NCBI GenBank assembly: GCA_913774795.1 | Contig: CAJYIL010000420.1 | Coordinates: 1 to 16,905 of the forward strand | Origin: Pseudobdellovibrionaceae bacterium | GTDB taxonomy: Bacteria; Bdellovibrionota; Bdellovibrionia; Bdellovibrionales; JAMPXM01 | Length of the DNA stretch: 16,905 nt | Reading direction: 5' to 3' | In this document: one piece after another, positions 8,067 to 14,607 of the stretch | How positions within the stretch are numbered: the first letter of the stretch is position 1 | How the letters are laid out: every line of letters starts with the position of its first letter | Made by a program: the position numbers and the translations under genes | Notes under the pieces: model-generated | Databases searched by the model: none | What the model was told of the DNA's origin: nothing | Seen by the model: only the letters and a program-made list of their open reading frames with translations

Positions 8067-8870
8067 ATGGCGAACTTCAAAGATTTCTTGAGCCTATTGA
8101 GCCACCAAACTGATGACAACGGCAAACGCGCCAAAGTTTTCGGGCTGGCCGACCTCGATCCGCAAATTTTGGCGTATCGAGTGATGCCTCACTTCGTCGC
8201 TGAGTTGGCCCGAAAATACTTTCGGCTCGAAGTCGAAGGACTCGAAAACATTCCGAAGCGCGGCCCCGCCCTCCTTTGCCCCAATCACTCCGGTTACTCA
8301 GGATTCGACGCGCTCTTGCTCGCGCACGAAGTTTTCAAGTCCACAGGTCGTGTTCCCCGTGTGATGACTCATCACTTGTGGTTTATGTTTAAACAAACCG
8401 CGGTGCCGGCCGAAAAAATGGGATTCATCGAAGCGAGCACGCCGAATGCGATGGCGCAGTTGAAAAAGAACAACCTCGTCATTCTCTTTCCCGAAGGTGA
8501 GTACGGAAACTTTAAGCCGACGAGCGAACGTTATCACTTGCAAGAATTCCGGCGCGGGTTCGTTCGTCTCGCGATTCAGCGGCAATGCCCGATCGTTCCG
8601 ACGCTTGTGATCGGCGCCGAAGAAACGCATATCAATCTCGCTCAGCTCAAGTTCACGAAGTACTTGCGCGGAACAATCTTGCCGCTGCCTTTGAACGTTA
8701 TTCCTCTACCGGCGAAATGGAAGTTCGTTTTTCTTCCGCCGATCGAGCTCCCGTACAAGCCCGATGCGGTCGACGACCGAGAGCTGATGGGCGAGATCGC
8801 CGACGAAATTCAACAGACCATGCAAGCCGCACTGACACGTGAGCTCGCGAAACGAACGTCGGTCTTTTAA
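8067..8870 (+). CDS. PlsC-like lysophospholipid/glycerol-phosphate acyltransferase
   Basis: This is a 267-residue member of the LPLAT superfamily, probably membrane-associated, that transfers acyl groups to a glycerol-type acceptor. Motif I is NHSGYSGFD (73-81), with six residues between His74 and Asp81 rather than the four of classic NHX4D PlsC enzymes. Motif III is FPEGEYG (141-147), and the proline-bearing motif IV is near PIVPTLVIG (175-183). The spacing suggests a subgroup other than canonical PlsC, so the acceptor is uncertain. The ATG at 8067 is chosen because it begins the conserved-looking protein and does not overlap glpK. ATGs at 8037 and 7992 in the same frame would extend it into glpK. 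The stop overlaps the stop of the convergent TlpA-like gene. Confidence 0.82.
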   Translation: MANFKDFLSLLSHQTDDNGKRAKVFGLADLDPQILAYRVMPHFVAELARKYFRLEVEGLENIPKRGPALLCPNHSGYSGFDALLLAHEVFKSTGRVPRVMTHHLWFMFKQTAVPAEKMGFIEASTPNAMAQLKKNNLVILFPEGEYGNFKPTSERYHLQEFRRGFVRLAIQRQCPIVPTLVIGAEETHINLAQLKFTKYLRGTILPLPLNVIPLPAKWKFVFLPPIELPYKPDAVDDRELMGEIADEIQQTMQAALTRELAKRTSVF

Positions 8871-9493
8871 GACGCGGGCTCGTTCAAAATTTGTTCGAGA
8901 AGCGCTTGTGTATCGGGCGAAGACCAATCGCTGGCCCCGGCACTCGTGAAGACGAGGCGGCCTTCGCGATCGATCACGAACGACGACGGCAAGATATCGA
9001 CTTCGAATAAATTTGCGAGGTCTTTGTTCGTGTCGTAGTAAGTCGGGAATTTGATGCCTTTTTTCGGGAAGAACTCGGCCGCGAATGCTCGGCCTGCGGT
9101 GCCTTCATCCACGTTGACCGGTACGACGCGGAGACCCCGGGCATGGAGGTTCTTTTCGATCTCGGCAAAGGTCGGGAGTTCAGTCAGGCAAGGACCGCAC
9201 CAGCTCGCCCAGAAGCTGAGAATCACGACGTTTCCCTTAAAGTCAGAGAGTTTTTTGGTGGCGCCGTTGCCATCTGTTAAAATGAAATCCTGAAGACGTT
9301 TTCTCGCGGCAATCTCATCGGCATCAGCCGGTTCGATTTTCGTGGCGTTCAGGCGACGGCGAGTCTCCCATTGCGAGGCCACGTAACCGAATGAAGCCAT
9401 CGCGACGACTGCGGCGAGAATGGTGATCTTCAGCCAAAGAGGGAGTCGAAAGGAGGGCTCGTTCGATGATGATTCTTTTTGCTCGTCGCTCAT
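8867..9493 (-). CDS. TlpA/ResA-like membrane-anchored thioredoxin
   Basis: This 208-residue protein has a short cytoplasmic N-terminus, one transmembrane segment (about 20-40) and a thioredoxin-fold domain facing the periplasm. The redox motif is WCGPC (98-102) within SFWASWCGPC, and the cis-Pro loop is at LPSSFVID (P169). The AhpC/TSA-Redoxin architecture is that of TlpA/ResA-type reductases, which keep periplasmic cysteines reduced, often for cytochrome c maturation. No cytochrome biogenesis gene is nearby, so the client is unknown. The ATG at 9493 lacks a clear ribosome binding site. Its 5' end overlaps the start of the divergent Flp-like pilin gene by 28 bases, and its stop codon overlaps that of the acyltransferase gene. 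Confidence 0.88.
   Translation of the reverse strand: MSDEQKESSSNEPSFRLPLWLKITILAAVVAMASFGYVASQWETRRRLNATKIEPADADEIAARKRLQDFILTDGNGATKKLSDFKGNVVILSFWASWCGPCLTELPTFAEIEKNLHARGLRVVPVNVDEGTAGRAFAAEFFPKKGIKFPTYYDTNKDLANLFEVDILPSSFVIDREGRLVFTSAGASDWSSPDTQALLEQILNEPAS
9451..9456 (+). promoter_or_regulatory. Ribosome binding site of the Flp-like pilin gene
   Basis: AGGAGG lies nine bases before the ATG at 9466. It supports translation of the small pilin gene from 9466 even though this start lies within the oppositely oriented TlpA-like gene. Confidence 0.7.
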
Positions 9494-9720
9494 GCCGCGA
9501 CACTACCCGCTCTCGAAGCCAGCGTCAAAGCAGCCAAAGCGGCCAAATCGTCGTCGAATATATCTTATTGCTCTCGGTGGCCGTCGTAATCGCGGCGCTT
9601 ATAACGAAAACGATGGTCGGTTCTGACCCAGAAAATCCCGGCTTCGTTCTGACTGCGTGGAGAAACATTGTGACCACCATCGGTGGCGACCACGCCGACG
9701 ACATCGACCGAGGACAATAA
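9466..9720 (+). CDS. Flp-like type IVb prepilin
   Basis: This is an 84-residue protein with a basic leader (residues 1-26) followed by GQIVVEY (26-32), matching the Flp/Tad prepilin processing pattern G-XXXX-E-Y, in which TadV-type peptidase cuts after the Gly. The mature protein would start at Q27, with Glu at +5 and Tyr at +6, followed by a hydrophobic helix (about 33-48) and a short polar tail. Known Flp pilins are about this size and assemble through the Tad secretion machinery. No tad genes are in the window, so this could be a minor pilin, a pseudopilin or an isolated Flp-like protein. The ATG at 9466 (or the adjacent one at 9469) has a strong AGGAGG and is the only sensible start, since the frame holds no later start before the motif. 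It ends one base from the stop of the convergent 155-residue gene. Confidence 0.75.
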   Translation: MMILFARRSCRDTTRSRSQRQSSQSGQIVVEYILLLSVAVVIAALITKTMVGSDPENPGFVLTAWRNIVTTIGGDHADDIDRGQ

Positions 9721-9721
9721 T

Positions 9722-10189
9722 TTAAACAGCGAGTGGCGAGCTGACGATTTGGTCCATCTCGCGACAGAGATTCTCGAGATCTTGATCATCGATCGGTCCG
9801 CGCACGCCAACGACAAAATCGCTGCCCAGTTTTGCGCGAACGATTTGTGTGCCGAGGCCTGGCTGCACGCCGACGACGGGACCCGCTTCGGCGCCGAGCC
9901 CGGTCGGCTTCGGGTCACTTGAGCGATCTTCATCAAACGAAAGATCGAACGTTTCTTCATTCGGGTACATCATCACGAAAATGTTTTGACCGCGCTCTTT
10001 GAACTCGCCGCGCGCTTGTTTGCGTACGTCAGAGAAACGCTCTTGAAGATTGTAGTAGAGCTTCAAAGCTTGAGCTTCTTGGAATTGTGCAAAGTAGATG
10101 CGAATCGGGCCATCGAAGATAGCGGCGTTAAACACCGGCGAGAAGAAACGACTTTGCGTGACGTATTGAATTGGTTCGGCTGCTTCCAT
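9722..10189 (-). CDS. Conserved-looking protein of unknown function, 155 residues
   Basis: I do not recognise a domain. The protein is soluble, with no signal peptide or membrane segment, and moderately acidic. It has a helical, aromatic- and Gln-rich middle (FAQFQEAQALKLYYNLQERF, about 33-52) that may mediate protein contacts, a beta-rich region (NIFVMMYP, about 68-75), a Gly/Pro-rich loop (about 90-112) and a terminal amphipathic helix (DDQDLENLCREMDQIV). Coding status is supported by an excellent ribosome binding site (AAGGAGGG, eight bases before the ATG at 10189) and by coherent composition over the whole frame. It lies 150 bases downstream of hutI on the same strand and converges on the Flp-like pilin gene with a one-base gap. 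Neither neighbour gives a functional clue. Confidence 0.72.
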   Translation of the reverse strand: MEAAEPIQYVTQSRFFSPVFNAAIFDGPIRIYFAQFQEAQALKLYYNLQERFSDVRKQARGEFKERGQNIFVMMYPNEETFDLSFDEDRSSDPKPTGLGAEAGPVVGVQPGLGTQIVRAKLGSDFVVGVRGPIDDQDLENLCREMDQIVSSPLAV

Positions 10190-10339
10190 CGCTCATCCCT
10201 CCTTGGAAATTCCCGCTTTAATATCGGGGCTTCGAACGACGTGCTCCTTCAGCATCCTGCCGAGAGGAGTCGTCTTCTCCAAGACTAGACAGACCGTTTT
10301 TCTGAACGCAAAAACTTTTTTTAGAGGCCACGAAAAGGT

Positions 10340-11572
10340 CTAGGTGGTCTCGAGGCCCTGGCAAAATGTTCTCGCGATCGGCATGTGCCCGACATCCAGG
10401 AAGAGCTCATCAAGGCCACCGCTCAGAACAGCGAAATCACAACTCTTACCGATTTCGATAGAACCGATTTCTTTTTCTAATCCCAAAGCGTGCGCGGCCC
10501 CAACGGTGTACGCCACGAGAGTTTCTGGGAAAGTCATTTTCATTTGCACGCGCGCGAGAATTCCGACCAGGGCGACGTCTTGTGACGGAGCCGTGCCCGG
10601 ATTGAAATCTGTCGACAGCGCGACGATCGCGCCCGCATCGATCATCTCACGCGCTTTCGGGTAGGCGATATCCATATAAAGATCGGATGAAGGCAGAAGA
10701 ACGCAAGCGACATCACTCTTCGCAAGAGCCGCGATCTCTTGCAGGCCGGCTTGCACCAAGTGATCGGCACTCGTCGCACCCATCTCGATCGCGAGCTGAG
10801 ACCCTCCGCTCAACGTCAACTGATCGGCGTGGATCGAGGCTGTCATCCCGTTCAAACGGGCCGCTGCCAAATATCGCTTAGTTGTCGAAGCCGAGAAGTA
10901 GCCATTTTCCACAAAGGCGTCGACCCGACGAGCGTAGCGGCGAACCTTCGGAAGAGTCTCGATCAGCGAATCGACATACGCATCGGCGTTCGCGAATTCT
11001 TTTGGCACCGCATGCGCTCCGAGATAGGTCGGAACAATGCGGGCGTTGCGAAGCGCTTTCGCTGCCTTTAGCATTTTGATCTCATCTTTGAGCGTAAGCC
11101 CGTAACCGCTTTTGACCTCAACGGTCGTGACGCCCTGTTTGGCGAAGCGATCGATGCGCCGTTGACCGATCTTTGTGAGTTCACCCTCACTCGCGTCACG
11201 AGTCGCTTGAACGGTCGAGAGAATCCCCCCGCCCGACTTCGCGATCGACTGATAGCTCTCACCCTGATTGCGACGCTCGAATTCGCCTGAGCGATTGCCC
11301 GCATAAATCAAATGCGTATGGCATTCGATGAGGCCCGGTATGACGACGGCCCCTTTCAGATTCACCGAAGCCGAAGAACGATACTTCGTCGGCAGATCGG
11401 TCCGGGGACCGAGCCAGACGATCTTCCCCTTTTTCTCGACCACGACTGCATCGCGAATCGACTCGAGATCTTTCGCGGCAGCTCTTCGGCCTTGGCGAGC
11501 TGCGGCCGATGACAAAGTGACGAGTTCGCCAATACCTTTAAAAACTTTGATGTCTTTCACGCCTTCGAACAT
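10340..11572 (-). CDS. hutI: Imidazolonepropionase
   Basis: HutI hydrolyses 4-imidazolone-5-propanoate to N-formimino-L-glutamate, the third step of histidine degradation, in the cytoplasm. The 410-residue amidohydrolase-fold protein shows the metal-binding HTH (H85, H87), GYGLT, LGAHAVP (H187), SIHADQL (H248) and STDFNPGTAPS with the metal-binding Asp (D322). All positions expected for activity appear present. The ATG at 11572 is preferred. A TTG at 11596 in the same frame would overlap the divergent RimB-like gene and has no ribosome binding site either. The 5' end sits 11 bases from the start of that gene, so its promoter must lie within it. It is about 3 kb from hutU and hutH, although on the same strand. 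Confidence 0.95.
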   Translation of the reverse strand: MFEGVKDIKVFKGIGELVTLSSAAARQGRRAAAKDLESIRDAVVVEKKGKIVWLGPRTDLPTKYRSSASVNLKGAVVIPGLIECHTHLIYAGNRSGEFERRNQGESYQSIAKSGGGILSTVQATRDASEGELTKIGQRRIDRFAKQGVTTVEVKSGYGLTLKDEIKMLKAAKALRNARIVPTYLGAHAVPKEFANADAYVDSLIETLPKVRRYARRVDAFVENGYFSASTTKRYLAAARLNGMTASIHADQLTLSGGSQLAIEMGATSADHLVQAGLQEIAALAKSDVACVLLPSSDLYMDIAYPKAREMIDAGAIVALSTDFNPGTAPSQDVALVGILARVQMKMTFPETLVAYTVGAAHALGLEKEIGSIEIGKSCDFAVLSGGLDELFLDVGHMPIARTFCQGLETT

Positions 11573-11583
11573 ACTTTGGCCAG

Positions 11584-12078
11584 ATGGCAGACTCAAGAGT
11601 ACGCATTTTGATCGGTTGGCGTGAATACGTCTCCCTCCCCGACATTGATCTTCCCGTGATCAAAGCGAAGGTCGATACCGGAGCTCGCACGTCGTCGCTT
11701 CACGCGTTCAACATCACGCCGTACTACGATCGCAACCGCTTGCGCGTGAGCTTCCAGGTTCACCCGATTCATGAGCGCACCGACGTGATCGTGACGTGTA
11801 CGGCTGACGTGGTCGATTACCGGGCCGTCAGCGACTCGGGCGGTCATCGCGAGAAAAGATATGTCATTAAGACACAGTTACAGATTGGCGACATCCAGTT
11901 CCCGATCGAAGTGACTTTGGCGAACCGGGAAAGCATGACGCACAAAATGTTGATTGGACGAGTGGCCATGAAACAGCTCATGATTGATCCGAGTCGCGCG
12001 TTCCTCCTCGGCAAACCCGATAAGATCGTCGGCGCTTACAAAAAGACCGTTCGTAAGAAAAAGAAATCCCGCAAATGA
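11584..12078 (+). CDS. RimB-like retropepsin-fold protease of the RimK system
   Basis: This 164-residue protein matches the family once named ATP-dependent zinc protease (PF05618), now regarded as retropepsin-like. It has GWREYVSLP near the N-terminus, the aspartic-protease DTGARTSSLHA motif (D31-T32-G33) and a C-terminal ESMTHKMLIGR segment typical of the family. Members are found beside RimK-type ATP-grasp ligases, and in Pseudomonas rimB belongs to the rimABK operon. A single DTG copy implies a homodimer. The tail is strongly basic (VRKKKKSRK). Its stop overlaps the rimK start as ATGA, so translation is probably coupled. No clear ribosome binding site precedes the ATG at 11584. No rimA-like gene is present here. 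Confidence 0.88.
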   Translation: MADSRVRILIGWREYVSLPDIDLPVIKAKVDTGARTSSLHAFNITPYYDRNRLRVSFQVHPIHERTDVIVTCTADVVDYRAVSDSGGHREKRYVIKTQLQIGDIQFPIEVTLANRESMTHKMLIGRVAMKQLMIDPSRAFLLGKPDKIVGAYKKTVRKKKKSRK

Positions 12079-12983
12079 AAATCATCATTCTCTCTCGCCG
12101 TCGCAGCCTTTACTCCACCCGCCGTCTCGTTGAGGCCGCCGAAAACCGCGGTCACGAAGTGCGGGTCATCGATCCCCTCCGCTGTTACATGAACTTAAAG
12201 GCCGGCAAACCGACGATCTACTTCAAAGGTGAAGACCTCTCGGGCTATGACGCCGTCATCCCACGCATCGGCGCCTCGATCACGTTCTACGGCACAGCCG
12301 TCGTTCGTCAGTTCGAGATGATGGGCGTTTATGTACAAAACGAATCTCAAGGCATCACGCGCGCGCGTGACAAGCTGCGCTCCATGCAACTTCTTTCTCG
12401 CGAGGGTATCGGTCTTCCCGTTTCGGGATTCGCTCATTCACCCGACGACACCGAAGGGCTGGTCAACTTGATCAGCGATCCTCCGTTCATCATCAAGCTC
12501 CTTGAGGGCACACAAGGTAAAGGCGTTGTGCTGGCCGAAACCCGCAAGGCGGCCGAGTCGGTCATCGACGCTTTCAGAAACCTCGATGCTTACTTCTTGG
12601 TTCAAGAGTTCATCGAAGAGGCCAAAGGCGCAGACCTTCGCTGCTTTGTTGTCGGTAACAAGGTCGTGGCCGCAATGAAACGAAAAGCCAAAGAGGGCGA
12701 ATTCCGCTCAAACCTTCACCGCGGAGGCAAAGCAACGCAAGTGCCACTCACGGAAGAAGAGTGCGCGACGGCGCTCAAGGCCGCCGAGATTATGGGTCTC
12801 GACGTCGCGGGCGTCGATTTGATTCAAGGCCGCCGAGGACCACTCGTCCTTGAGGTCAATTCGTCTCCAGGCCTCGAAGGGATCGAGAAGTCGACATCGC
12901 TCGACGTTGCGGGGATGATCATCGAACACATTGAAAAGAACGCCAAATCCGCTGACCGCAAATCCTTCACGACTAGGGCTTAG
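12075..12983 (+). CDS. rimK: RimK-like alpha-L-glutamate ligase (ATP-grasp)
   Basis: RimK-family ligases use ATP to add glutamates to the C-terminus of a protein, classically ribosomal protein S6, or to other acceptors. The 302-residue length matches E. coli RimK (about 300). Motifs in order are an N-terminal pre-ATP-grasp domain starting MKIIILSR, the glycine-rich ATP loop EGTQGKGV (144-151), LVQEFIEEAKGADLR (175-189), RSNLHRGG (211-218) and the metal-binding EVNSSPGLEGIE (260-271). The start overlaps the stop of the retropepsin gene in ATGA. Whether the target is S6 cannot be told. Related proteins include lysine-biosynthesis LysX and coenzyme F420 ligases, but the RSNLHRGG and SSPGLEGIE motifs and the RimB partner favour RimK. 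A terminator-like hairpin lies 50 bases after the stop. Confidence 0.92.
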   Translation: MKIIILSRRRSLYSTRRLVEAAENRGHEVRVIDPLRCYMNLKAGKPTIYFKGEDLSGYDAVIPRIGASITFYGTAVVRQFEMMGVYVQNESQGITRARDKLRSMQLLSREGIGLPVSGFAHSPDDTEGLVNLISDPPFIIKLLEGTQGKGVVLAETRKAAESVIDAFRNLDAYFLVQEFIEEAKGADLRCFVVGNKVVAAMKRKAKEGEFRSNLHRGGKATQVPLTEEECATALKAAEIMGLDVAGVDLIQGRRGPLVLEVNSSPGLEGIEKSTSLDVAGMIIEHIEKNAKSADRKSFTTRA

Positions 12984-13032
12984 GGTTCACAGCAAAGGGT
13001 CTGGTGTAGATCGAGGGGCCCTCTCTCTGTTA

Positions 13033-13060
13033 GGAACCCCTCATCATTTGAGGGGTTTTC
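13033..13060 (+). terminator. Terminator-like hairpin after rimK that also covers the next gene's ribosome binding site
   Basis: AACCCCTCA (13035-13043) and TGAGGGGTT (13049-13057) are perfect inverted repeats around the five-base loop TCATT, and two G-T pairs can extend the stem. A short T-run (13056-13059) follows. The 3' arm carries GAGGGG, which lies seven bases before the GTG start at 13063, so the hairpin may end the rim transcript and also limit translation of the lipoprotein. A second GAGGGG at 13013-13018 could pair with the same CCCCTC and release the ribosome binding site. Confidence 0.65.
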
Positions 13061-13062
13061 GC

Positions 13063-14181
13063 GTGAGAGCTGGGGTTGCACTCTTTTTGGTTTTCCTGAC
13101 CGGTTGTTCGGTCTCGACGAACACGGGCGGCAAACCGGGTCACGTTTCTCAGTACTCGTACGATCCCGCTCTTTGCACGACTCTTCTGCCCGACACCGGC
13201 GCTCCCGCGCTGTATGAAAATCTTCGAGCAACGAAAACAGTCGAATCACCTTACTACGCAAAACGGTATAACCGCGCCCTCCTCGAAGGCGTGTTAAAGG
13301 CCTCAGGCGAAGAAACGCAAAACTTCGTCGTGGGCATGGGGATCGATCTCTCAAAAATTCCGTTCACGGGCGCAAGTAACACATGTTTGTTTCAGCACTC
13401 ACTTCCGGTCGTCTCCGACTCCCTGTTCGATGTCTGGAACGACACGGCCGGAGGCGATCACGGCGGAGGACATCTCGACGGGCTCTTCGTCGCGTTCTCG
13501 GACGGACGCCACATCCATGAAGCGATCATGGTTCGCGAAGACGCCTCTCGCTGGACACTCGTTCACGAGATGATGCACGCCAACTTCTTCCGGCAGCGCC
13601 AGGCCGACGGCGCCCGCAGCGGCAAAGCCCTCAAAGACGCGGTTCAAGCCGCCTACACGAAACTGAAAACCGATTACGACGACTACAAGTTGTCATTGTC
13701 GACTGAGAGTCTCGACCGCGTCGTCACCGGCTCCGACAGTTTGGCGCGCTTGCTCTATCAATCGCTGGTCGCTGGCTCGCTCGAGGAGATCGCCGACGAA
13801 TCGCTCCTCTTACAAGAGTGGGCCGACGGTCGCTTGAAGTACGTGTCGCCCGCATCGGTGAAAAATGCAGCTTGGTACATCGACTATTCGCGCACACTGA
13901 CGCTTCAAGATTTGAATGCGTTTGCGGCCGTTGTGACAACGATGCGTGATCAGATCGGGACACCCGCCGTAGGTCGTTTTACGTCGACCTTGAACTTCAT
14001 CAAATCAGTGAACGATCAAACCGATGCCCTCGCCGAGAAGGCTCGCGAGAATGCGCGCTCGCTGACCGACGGCGTTTCTTTTGTGACAGGCTCTCTGGAC
14101 CTCTCGCACGTCGAAGCCCAGAGCAACACGCCGGCGATGATTGAATTTCGACAGCACACACGAGATTTCTTCGCGAAGTAA
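13063..14181 (+). CDS. HExxH-containing lipoprotein, putative zinc metalloprotease
   Basis: This is a 372-residue protein of no family I recognise. The GTG start at 13063 gives a short lipoprotein signal: Arg, hydrophobic VALFLVFLTG, then Cys15 in the lipobox LTGC. It also has the best ribosome binding site, GAGGGG seven bases upstream. An ATG at 12931 in frame would run through the end of rimK and the hairpin and would bury the signal peptide, so it is rejected. HEMMH (168-172), preceded by WTLV, is a zincin-type HExxH. The third ligand is not clear, with acidic SLEEIADE (about 239-246) as a candidate. A Gly/His-rich patch (GGDHGGGHLDG, about 130-140) precedes it. The C-terminal half is largely helical. 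It should be an outer-membrane or periplasmic lipoprotein. It follows rimK on the same strand but is probably transcribed separately or by read-through. Confidence 0.75.
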   Translation: MRAGVALFLVFLTGCSVSTNTGGKPGHVSQYSYDPALCTTLLPDTGAPALYENLRATKTVESPYYAKRYNRALLEGVLKASGEETQNFVVGMGIDLSKIPFTGASNTCLFQHSLPVVSDSLFDVWNDTAGGDHGGGHLDGLFVAFSDGRHIHEAIMVREDASRWTLVHEMMHANFFRQRQADGARSGKALKDAVQAAYTKLKTDYDDYKLSLSTESLDRVVTGSDSLARLLYQSLVAGSLEEIADESLLLQEWADGRLKYVSPASVKNAAWYIDYSRTLTLQDLNAFAAVVTTMRDQIGTPAVGRFTSTLNFIKSVNDQTDALAEKARENARSLTDGVSFVTGSLDLSHVEAQSNTPAMIEFRQHTRDFFAK

Positions 14182-14286
14182 GTCTGCTCAGGTAGGCAAT
14201 GTATTTGGGTGTCGAAGTTTTTGACGACTCTGTAATCTCAGACAGACGTCTCGAGCTTTCGATCTTGATCGTTTAAACTGCCGAGC

Positions 14287-14598
14287 ATGAAAAAGATGAA
14301 CGTGATTTTAGCGGCTCTTGTTTTAGTGACTTCGACTCACGCGCTCGCTTGTGATCCGGTAGCGACAGCAACTGACGCAGCGAAAGCAGACGCCATCGCG
14401 AACGGAGCGGTGAGCGTTTCGATCTCGGCTCGCTACAGCACCGAAAAAATCTTTGGAGAGCCTGCGGCCATCGTTCACTACGCGTTCTCGTCTTCGAGCG
14501 GTAGCGTTTTCATCGGCAAAGCGATCGTTGATCTCATGAGCTGCTCAGTCGAGCGGACATCGTCTGAGCCCGCGCAACTGATCAAAACTCAACCGTAA
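14287..14598 (+). CDS. Small secreted protein of unknown function
   Basis: This is a 103-residue protein with a clear Sec signal peptide (KK at 2-3, a hydrophobic core at about 6-15, and cleavage near ALA at about 19-21), so the mature product is about 80 residues and periplasmic or exported. The mature part starts CDP and has a second Cys (residue 89, in LMSCSV), which could form one disulphide bond. The rest is small and polar, with a predicted beta-rich middle (AVSVSISARYST, AIVHYAFSSSS). I recognise no domain. It follows the HExxH lipoprotein by 105 bases in the same direction and converges on hutU with a nine-base gap. The ribosome binding site is weak. An ATG three codons later (14296) is an alternative start. 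Confidence 0.65.
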   Translation: MKKMNVILAALVLVTSTHALACDPVATATDAAKADAIANGAVSVSISARYSTEKIFGEPAAIVHYAFSSSSGSVFIGKAIVDLMSCSVERTSSEPAQLIKTQP

Positions 14599-14607
14599 CT
14601 TTTCTGA

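Noticed and set aside
10193..10255. 20-codon open frame upstream of the 155-residue gene (minus strand), ending in its ribosome binding site
   Set aside because: It has an AGG only one base before its ATG, no regulatory run of codons and no known leader peptide pattern. A frame this short is expected by chance.
12931..13062. Longer start for the HExxH lipoprotein at the ATG at 12931
   Set aside because: It would overlap rimK by 53 bases, read through the terminator-like hairpin and place the lipoprotein signal about 45 residues inside the protein.
14221..14236. TTGACG and TGTAAT before the small secreted protein gene, as a promoter
   Set aside because: The two boxes are only four bases apart and neither has a partner at about 17 bases. 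A promoter is likely in this gap but these boxes do not define it.
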